Assembly: GCF_024347135.1 (NCBI RefSeq)
Contig: NZ_AP024907.1
Location: 1,727,001-1,791,000 of the forward strand
DNA length: 64,000 nucleotides
DNA from: Vibrio spartinae
GTDB taxonomy: Bacteria > Pseudomonadota > Gammaproteobacteria > Enterobacterales > Vibrionaceae
Direction of reading: 5' to 3'
The notes beneath the pieces were generated by a model. The model was given only the letters and a program-made list of their open reading frames with translations, made no database searches and was not told the origin of the DNA. Within the stretch, counting starts at the first letter, position 1; each line of letters starts with the position of its first letter. Positions 58,878 through 64,000 of the stretch are shown here, in pieces. Both the position numbers and the translations under genes were made by a program.

Positions 58878-60221
58878 ATGGCAAGTAATACAAGAGGTCA
58901 TTTTTCTTCGAAACTTGGCTTTATTATGGCAGCTGCTGGCTCAGCGGTCGGTCTGGGTAATGTCTGGGGATTTCCCACCAAAGCTGCCAGTAACGGGGGC
59001 GCTGCTTTTTTGGTGATCTATCTTGTGATGGTCTTTTTGCTGGCATTTCCAATGCTTGTGGCTGAACTGACTATCGGGCGACATGGGCAGGCAAATCCTA
59101 TTTCCTCCTTAAAATCAATCTGGACTAAAAATCGTGCGCTTGCCGGTGGGTTTGGACTGATTGCGATTGTGACCGCATCATTTATCCTGAGCTTCTATTC
59201 AATTCTTGCGGGTTGGTTGGTCAGCTATGCCATCGCTCCGGCGATTGATTTGGCTGGCTTTCATCAAACCTCAAGTTGGTTAGTGGATTTCGGTGTTTCA
59301 CGTAATCTCATTTTTACAGTTATTTTTTCTCTATTAACGATTTTGGTTGTGCTGCGAGGCGTTGCTGATGGCATTGAGCGCTGGTCAACACGATTGATGC
59401 CTATGTTATTCGTCTTGTTTGCGGTGATGATTCTATACATCTTCACTCAAGACGGTGCGATGGAAGGGCTGAAGATGTATTTGGTCCCGGATCTGTCTCA
59501 GCTCCATGGTGGATTGTTTGTTGATGCCATGGGCCAGGCATTTTTCTCCCTGTCACTGGGATGCGGTTCAATGATGGTTTATGGCTCGTATCTGAAAAAA
59601 GATGTCAATCTTCCCAAGATCGCTGCGCAAGTTGCTTCGATTGACACCGGTGTTGCTTTCTCTGCCGGATTACTGATTTTACCGGCAATGTATGTTGCGA
59701 AAAACAACGGTGTTGATATTTTCACTGAAAGCGGTGCGCTGAAAAGTTCCGGTGATTTAGTTTTTAAAGTGTTGCCTGCCATGTTTGAAACCATGGGGAA
59801 TATCGGGGCATTACTCGGATTCGGTTTTTTTGTTTTGATGGTCATTGCGGCCCTGACATCTGCAATTTCGATGCTTGAAGTCCCGGTTTCCTGTGCTCAG
59901 GATGAGCTTGGGTGGGGGCGTTCAAAAGCGACTTGGTTGATCGGTGGTTTGATCCTATTCATTAGCATTGTGATTTGCCTCAATTTTGGTCAGCTTTTTG
60001 GTTTAGTGGCTGATATTACGACCGTGTATATGCAGCCATTGCTTGGTGCCGCTTGGGCTGTTGTGGTTGGCTGGATTTGGAACCGGAATAAACTGCTCAA
60101 TGAAATTAAGCAAGGTTATCCGGAGATCGAACAAGGCTTCTTTTGGAAGATTTGGCCGTGGTACGTTCGTTTTATTTGTCCGGTTGCGATCATCATGGTA
60201 TTTGCTTACCCATTAATCTAA
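58878..60221 (+). CDS. NSS-family sodium-dependent symporter
   Basis: 447 residues, about eleven membrane helices, the typical bacterial LeuT/Tyt1/MhsT size. The TM1 sodium/substrate site is AAAGSAVGLGNVWGFPTKAASNGG; TM6 FSLSLGCGSMMVYGSYL; TM8 ALTSAISMLEVPVS. Substrate is probably an amino acid. It has weak ribosome spacing and a terminator directly after it. Confidence 0.93.
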   Translation: MASNTRGHFSSKLGFIMAAAGSAVGLGNVWGFPTKAASNGGAAFLVIYLVMVFLLAFPMLVAELTIGRHGQANPISSLKSIWTKNRALAGGFGLIAIVTASFILSFYSILAGWLVSYAIAPAIDLAGFHQTSSWLVDFGVSRNLIFTVIFSLLTILVVLRGVADGIERWSTRLMPMLFVLFAVMILYIFTQDGAMEGLKMYLVPDLSQLHGGLFVDAMGQAFFSLSLGCGSMMVYGSYLKKDVNLPKIAAQVASIDTGVAFSAGLLILPAMYVAKNNGVDIFTESGALKSSGDLVFKVLPAMFETMGNIGALLGFGFFVLMVIAALTSAISMLEVPVSCAQDELGWGRSKATWLIGGLILFISIVICLNFGQLFGLVADITTVYMQPLLGAAWAVVVGWIWNRNKLLNEIKQGYPEIEQGFFWKIWPWYVRFICPVAIIMVFAYPLI

Positions 60222-60244
60222 TGACTCAACTGAAATTTCCTGCC

Positions 60245-60273
60245 AAAACACCTTCCTTCGGGAAGGTGTTTTT
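60245..60273 (+). terminator. terminator after the symporter gene
   Basis: AAACACCTTCC, TTCG tetraloop, GGAAGGTGTTT, then TT. Strong and compact. Confidence 0.92.
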
Positions 60274-60337
60274 ATGACTGTCGGTTTTGTTTCTCCTACT
60301 TTCCCTCTATACTCCACCGCCTGACGTGGAGGATGCC

Positions 60338-61039
60338 GTGTTTCGTATATTATTTGTTCATGCCGACTTTGTGTTGATTCACAAATATCCCGGTGTTTCG
60401 GTGCATAAAGATGATGGGGACACCATGCTTGTCCATGAAGTGAGTCGTCAACTGGGAGGCGGACCGCTTTATCTGGTCCATCGACTGGACAAGATGACAT
60501 CAGGGCTGTTGTTGTTGGCTCGTTCTGCTGATGCAGCCCGAGCATTATCAGCCTGTTTTGCCGAACGAATGGTTGAGAAATACTATTTGGCAATTGGTGC
60601 GAAAAAGCCAAAGAAGAAGCAGGGGATCATTTGTGGTGATATGGTTCGTTCTCGTCGTTCCGGATGGATGCTGACGACGGCACAAACCAATCCTGCAATC
60701 ACTCAGTTTTTTTCGACCGCTGGTGAACAAGGAGAACGCTTGTTTATTTGTCGCCCTTTGACGGGTAAAACCCACCAAATCCGAGTCGCACTGAAGTCGA
60801 TTGGTTCTGCAATCGTCGGTGATCCCATTTATCACAACAGCCATAGTGCGGATCGTGGCTATTTACATGCTTACGCATTGGCATTTCCGTATGCTGGTGA
60901 GTGGCACCAGTTTATCTGTGATCCGAGACATGATGATGTCATGGGTGAGAAGTGGCGGGAGCCTGCGATTGTCCACGGTATTGAAACGTGGTCTGAACCG
61001 TGGTTACTCGATTGGCCTAAAATTAAACGAAAGCCTTGA
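60338..61039 (+). CDS. RluA-family pseudouridine synthase (TIGR01621 type)
   Basis: 233 residues from a GTG at 60338 (VFRILFVHADFVLIHKYPG), preceded by GGAGG at 5 nt. An ATG at 60287 is in frame but adds residues unlike the family. The catalytic Asp is in YLVHRLDKMTSGLLLLAR; YLHAYALAFPY and RPLTGKTHQIRVALKSIG complete the fold. It has no S4 domain. Target RNA unknown; it differs from RluA, RluC, RluD and TruC. It starts just 7 nt before the methyltransferase gene ends its leader, so they form a pair. Confidence 0.85.
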   Translation: MFRILFVHADFVLIHKYPGVSVHKDDGDTMLVHEVSRQLGGGPLYLVHRLDKMTSGLLLLARSADAARALSACFAERMVEKYYLAIGAKKPKKKQGIICGDMVRSRRSGWMLTTAQTNPAITQFFSTAGEQGERLFICRPLTGKTHQIRVALKSIGSAIVGDPIYHNSHSADRGYLHAYALAFPYAGEWHQFICDPRHDDVMGEKWREPAIVHGIETWSEPWLLDWPKIKRKP

Positions 61040-61046
61040 ATTTATT

Positions 61047-61979
61047 ATGGATAGCAATCAACTAACAGTTTTTTTTCAACACCTTGAGCAGCAACTTGAA
61101 CCTGAATTCTTTGAAATCAGACGTGTGTTTCATGGCCGGGGACGATGCTGGCCAGGTCTGGAGCAACTGACGGCAGACTGGTTAGCGCAGCAACTGGTGG
61201 TGAGCCTTTTTAAAGCGCCTGATGAACAGTTTATGCATCTGTTACGTCAAGGGTTACACGATCTGACACGACAAGCGTATTGGCAACAATGCGGTGGAAA
61301 AAGTATTGTCATCCAGCATCGTTATGCGCAAGGTGCGCCTGTTGAAGTGTTGTGGGGAACGTTGACATCACATCCGGTCGCAATCGAGGATGGCTTAAAG
61401 TATCAACTGGATATTGGACGGAATCAGAACTGTGGTCTATTTCTCGATATGCGTTATGGGCGACGCTGGGTGAGAGAACAAGCGGCCGGTAAGAAAGTGT
61501 TGAACCTTTTCGCTTATACCTGTGGCTTCTCTGTTGCGGCGATTGCCGGTGGCGCCGACCAGGTCGTCAATCTTGATATGGCCAAATCTTCATTGGCGAA
61601 AGGGCGGGACAATCATCTCCTCAATCAACATGATGTCAGTGATGTCCATTTTCTGGCCCATGATTTATTGAAATCATGGGGAAAAATCAAAAAATATGGT
61701 CCATATGATTTAATCGTCATTGATCCACCGACCTTTCAAAAAGGCAGCTTTGCTTTGACCAAAGATTATCGGAAAATTTTAAGGCGTTTGAATGATTGGT
61801 TGGCCGAAGACGGGCAGGTGCTTGCTTGTGTGAATGCGCCGATGGTTCCAAGTGATTTTCTGATTCAGAGTATGCGTGAAGAAGCACCGACACTGACGCT
61901 CAGCCAGCGTTTAGAAAATCCACCTGAATTTGCTGATGTCGATCCGGAGTCTGGTTTGAAAGCACTCGTGTTTCATTGA
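61047..61979 (+). CDS. class I SAM-dependent methyltransferase (RlmI/RlmK-like)
   Basis: 310 residues from the ATG at 61047 (MDSNQLTVFFQHLEQQLEPE), 7 nt after the pseudouridine synthase stop; the longer frame starting at 60801 reads that gene out of frame. The SAM site is VLNLFAYTCGFSVAAIAGGADQVVNLDMAKSSL and motif IV is DLIVIDPPTFQKGSF. The DPPTF motif suggests a nucleic-acid base methyltransferase; the pairing with a pseudouridine synthase points to RNA. Exact target unknown. Confidence 0.82.
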   Translation: MDSNQLTVFFQHLEQQLEPEFFEIRRVFHGRGRCWPGLEQLTADWLAQQLVVSLFKAPDEQFMHLLRQGLHDLTRQAYWQQCGGKSIVIQHRYAQGAPVEVLWGTLTSHPVAIEDGLKYQLDIGRNQNCGLFLDMRYGRRWVREQAAGKKVLNLFAYTCGFSVAAIAGGADQVVNLDMAKSSLAKGRDNHLLNQHDVSDVHFLAHDLLKSWGKIKKYGPYDLIVIDPPTFQKGSFALTKDYRKILRRLNDWLAEDGQVLACVNAPMVPSDFLIQSMREEAPTLTLSQRLENPPEFADVDPESGLKALVFH

Positions 61980-62000
61980 ACCGAGACCTGATACGGCTGT

Positions 62001-62024
62001 TCCCGGTGGTATTTGCCACCGGGA
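62001..62024. terminator. hairpin between converging genes
   Basis: TCCCGGTGG / CCACCGGGA, 9-bp stem, 6-nt loop, between the methyltransferase and META genes. T-run absent. Confidence 0.55.
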
Positions 62025-62032
62025 GCGCATAG

Positions 62033-62476
62033 CTACTTGCTCTGAGCCTGAAATACAAGGGTATGTTTTTCACCTTTTAAGGTCAGTTTGTTTTTATCAA
62101 TGTCGATGCGACTCCATTCGGAGAGCGTTGATATAACGGTGTTATTGAGTGCCATTGATTTTTTCAGGCACAATTTCATCGTTGAGTTCAAATGGGTAAT
62201 TCTGAACTCATGTGAATCGACATCGATGTCTACTTCACCAACATAATCATTACAACCCGCCAGCCCGGTAGCCGTCATTTTTTGATCAACACCGAGTGAT
62301 GGTGCTTTTTTTCCTTTCGGGCGTTCCAAAGCTTTGCCATCCAACTCGACCAGATGCCACTGAGGTGTTTGCAGTTCAGACAACTGAATCGGCTTATCTT
62401 TACTCGCGCACCCTGCCAAGCCAGCCAAAGCTGAGAATGTGATTGTTGTGACGATAGCCTTTGAACTAAGCTTCAT
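62033..62476 (-). CDS. META-domain lipoprotein (HslJ-like)
   Basis: 147 residues. Lipoprotein signal with lipobox LAGC (MKLSSKAIVTTITFSALAGLAGC). META domain: WHLVELDGKAL, SLGVDQKMTATGLAGCNDYVGEVDID, STMKLCLK, KHTLVFQ. HslJ relatives are envelope heat-shock proteins linked to novobiocin resistance; the role here is not known. The 293 bp upstream (62477-62769) hold no gene that I can support. Confidence 0.85.
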   Translation of the reverse strand: MKLSSKAIVTTITFSALAGLAGCASKDKPIQLSELQTPQWHLVELDGKALERPKGKKAPSLGVDQKMTATGLAGCNDYVGEVDIDVDSHEFRITHLNSTMKLCLKKSMALNNTVISTLSEWSRIDIDKNKLTLKGEKHTLVFQAQSK

Positions 62477-62769
62477 ATAACCAACCTTTGATTGTTAAAA
62501 TTGTGACGTTGTTATTCTTTTTGCATATAGATTTACGGTCAATCTGGATACTCAAAGAATATATCCGGTAACCTTACTTGAGGGGCTGGACGACTCGTCA
62601 TGATATGCAAATACAATTTGGCGAAGTTAACCAATTCCCAACGGGGATTGTAAAGAAGGATTTTGATATTTCAATCACCGGAGTGAAATAACGGAACGAA
62701 AATACATTCCAGACGTAAGCCATATTGAACGAAACTATGGATATCGCACCAGATTTTGGATCATAAGAC

Positions 62770-63021
62770 ATGGAACAACTCGAATTTTTTGATATTCCCA
62801 GCCCTTGTATCCGAGTGTGTGAAGTGGATGAAAAAGGTTATTGTCGGGGCTGTATGAGAAACCGAGACGAACGTCTTCGTTGGTTGAAGATGAGTTCGGC
62901 TGAGAAGATCCATGTCATTCAATTATGCAAAATGCGTTATCGCCGTAAAATGGCTAAAAAACAAACTGCTGGTCATCTGGACAAACACGACTCGCAAAGC
63001 CCGCAGCGCGATCTATTTTGA
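62770..63021 (+). CDS. DUF1289 protein with four-cysteine motif
   Basis: 83 residues. PSPCIRVCEVDEKGYCRGCMRNRDERLRW contains Cys13, Cys17, Cys25 and Cys28, a likely Fe-S or zinc site, as in all DUF1289 proteins. The rest is basic (KMRYRRKMAKKQ). Function unknown. Confidence 0.9.
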   Translation: MEQLEFFDIPSPCIRVCEVDEKGYCRGCMRNRDERLRWLKMSSAEKIHVIQLCKMRYRRKMAKKQTAGHLDKHDSQSPQRDLF

Positions 63022-63068
63022 ATGATGTTTTAGGCAGATGTGAAGCGCCGTGTGACCCAGTTTTTTGA

Positions 63069-63290
63069 TTATTTGTTGGTGTGCCAGCGATCATTGACCC
63101 AACCACCAGCCTGCTCATCAAAATGATTGCCCGTAAATTGACGGTTACTATCTGCTTTTCTTTCATGTCGAGGTTGTTCATGGAGTAGGTGATGGATGTA
63201 GTTTGCCATTGGATCATTAGATTGACCGTGTTGTTTTAGGGCGACCTCCTTAATCATATTGAGTCGATATGTTGAACTTGAATGTTTCAT
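63069..63290 (-). CDS. small hydrophilic protein of unknown function
   Basis: 73 residues, His/Asn/Gln-rich (MKHSSSTYRLNMIKEVALKQHGQ... GGWVNDRWHTNK). No signal or membrane segment. A strong ribosome site (AGGAGG, 4 nt before the ATG) makes it likely to be translated. It converges with the DUF1289 gene. I do not recognise it. Confidence 0.65.
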   Translation of the reverse strand: MKHSSSTYRLNMIKEVALKQHGQSNDPMANYIHHLLHEQPRHERKADSNRQFTGNHFDEQAGGWVNDRWHTNK

Positions 63291-63448
63291 GTGACCTCCT
63301 ACTGGTGAGTGTTGTACAAAAAATAGTCACTTTGTATGACTGCGTCAATAAGGACTGCTTGAGTTTTCCGTTATTTTTGATCTTGGGCAAAAAATACTTA
63401 AAGATGTGCCAATACCAGCGTACGAAGTTAGGTGTCGTGAAACACAGA

Positions 63449-63480
63449 TAAAAAAAGAGATAGTCATTGGACTATCTCTT
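63449..63480 (-). terminator. terminator after the 48-aa gene
   Basis: AAGAGATAGTC / GACTATCTCTT 11-bp stem with 4-nt loop (63455-63480), followed on the minus strand by a run of eight Ts. Confidence 0.9.
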
Positions 63481-63525
63481 CGGGCAGTGGTTTAGTGACG
63501 ACTGGGTTTGTCGTGTCCGGTCAAA

Positions 63526-63672
63526 TTAGCGTGTCGTTTGCTGAAATTTTTCGGAAGCGTCACGACAGCTTTTCTCAACATTACGCAAGTGTTTGCTTGT
63601 TTTCAGAAAGTTGTTTCCAATGGTTTTCAGGCTAGCGATAATTTGTTTTTGCGCTTGTGTTTCAGAATTCAT
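63526..63672 (-). CDS. 48-aa small protein, unannotated-looking
   Basis: 48 residues: MNSETQAQKQIIASLKTIGN, then a basic helix NFLKTSKHLRNVEKSCRD and ending KFQQTTR. Ribosome site GAGGGG 7 nt upstream; a strong terminator 46 nt downstream and another terminator 31 nt upstream bound it as a monocistronic unit. The helix is amphipathic and positively charged, which would suit nucleic-acid or membrane contact, but no function can be assigned. Confidence 0.65.
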   Translation of the reverse strand: MNSETQAQKQIIASLKTIGNNFLKTSKHLRNVEKSCRDASEKFQQTTR

Positions 63673-63702
63673 CTGCAAGTCCCCTCAAGATAAAAATAAA
63701 AA

Positions 63703-63733
63703 GGCTAACGAGAGCATTGCTCATACGTTAGCC
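63703..63733 (-). terminator. terminator upstream of the 48-aa gene
   Basis: GGCTAACG / CGTTAGCC outer stem with an inner GAGC-ATT-GCTC hairpin; on the minus strand TTTTTATTTTTA follows. It should end a transcript coming from the right, or act as an attenuator of the 48-aa gene. Confidence 0.8.
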
Positions 63734-63877
63734 GAACTTACCGTTGTTAGAGACCTGAAGCAGAATGAATCGGAGCTGTTATCTGTTTTAGCGATTCATC
63801 GCTTTACTATTATTATTCATGTACGTTTATTATTTATGTACGTTGTGTCTGTAATCGTTATGTTGTGCTTGATTATT
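63703..63877 (-). ncRNA. candidate small RNA or leader transcript
   Basis: On the minus strand, a TATACT -10 (63884-63889) with a partial -35 TCGAAA at 17 bp is followed by about 175 nt without an ORF, an inner hairpin AGCGAT-GA-ATCGCT (63790-63803) and the terminator at 63703-63733. Either a free-standing small RNA or an attenuated leader of the 48-aa gene. No known family recognised. Confidence 0.35.
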
Positions 63878-64000
63878 GCCCCGAGTATACGGGAAGAGAG
63901 GGGTGTTTTCGAGCTATTTTGAACAAAAATTGATCAAAGCGAAGGGCGGGTTGCGGTTTTTTGTTTATTTATTAAACGTTTCATAACGAGATTGCTTCTC

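Noticed and set aside
62477..62769. Small ORF or RNA between the META and DUF1289 genes
   Set aside because: No start with ribosome site, hairpin or terminator could be supported.

Overview
This window is a chromosomal segment of a gammaproteobacterium, most likely a Vibrio. The evidence is gene content and order: trp operon with a TrpL beginning MLQEFN, rnm-yciO-rluB, cydDC-trxB, maeA, purC, sulA, yciU-efpL, polB, uvrY(varA)-uvrC-pgsA, sapABCDF next to pspF/pspABC, and several DUF families common in Vibrionaceae (DUF3334, DUF3392, DUF3581). Base composition looks even and most genes are housekeeping or core accessory genes. I see no rRNA, tRNA, CRISPR array, insertion sequence or prophage.

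Layout. 1-2.5 kb: the 3' end of an unknown gene, a lipoprotein gene and a dicarboxylate/amino-acid symporter. 2.6-9.6 kb: complete trpEGDCFBA operon on the minus strand, with a TrpR operator/promoter and a strange leader peptide in which a 15-bp tandem repeat (VSDGQ) stands where Trp codons are expected. 9.6-12.2 kb: rnm, yciO, rluB. 12.3-17 kb: cydC, cydD, trxB (redox and cytochrome bd assembly). 17.3-19.2 kb: a 2-oxoglutarate/Fe dioxygenase overlapping a PLP enzyme of the cysteine-desulfurase-like group. 19.3-23.2 kb: DUF2797, sanA, DUF3392, maeA. 23.5-26 kb: a small unknown gene, purC with a PurR box, sulA with a perfect LexA box. 26.2-29.8 kb: a membrane-anchored Sel1/J-domain protein, an OmpA-like lipoprotein, DUF2786, DUF3334. 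29.9-33.6 kb: ydiJ and a small membrane methyltransferase-like protein. 33.7-39.6 kb: DUF3581, yciU, efpL, a 71-aa protein, a nucleotidyltransferase-fold protein, polB, a 98-aa protein. 40-43.2 kb: uvrY, uvrC, pgsA. 43.3 kb: two perfect DnaA boxes as an inverted pair. 43.4-50.4 kb: fetB, a DUF2927 gene and sapFDCBA, the last six in one tightly overlapping unit. 50.5-53 kb: pspF and, divergently, pspABC behind a sigma-54 promoter. 53-64 kb: metC, cls, a Cache-domain chemoreceptor, an NSS-family sodium symporter, an RluA-family pseudouridine synthase, a methyltransferase, a META lipoprotein, DUF1289 and two small proteins near the right end.

Main points of interest. (1) The trp leader has kept the start of the Vibrio TrpL and the TrpR operator, but has lost every in-frame Trp codon and any recognisable attenuator terminator; TrpE keeps its LLES-X10-S feedback-inhibition element. 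(2) Short perfect tandem duplications of 15-19 bp occur at four places, three of them at or just after stop codons. (3) The dioxygenase/PLP-enzyme pair lacks the catalytic Cys motif of true desulfurases and looks like an uncharacterised two-step pathway. (4) A secreted DUF2927 protein is translationally linked to the Sap peptide importer. (5) A 48-aa minus-strand gene lies behind a strong terminator and a candidate leader or small RNA at the right edge.
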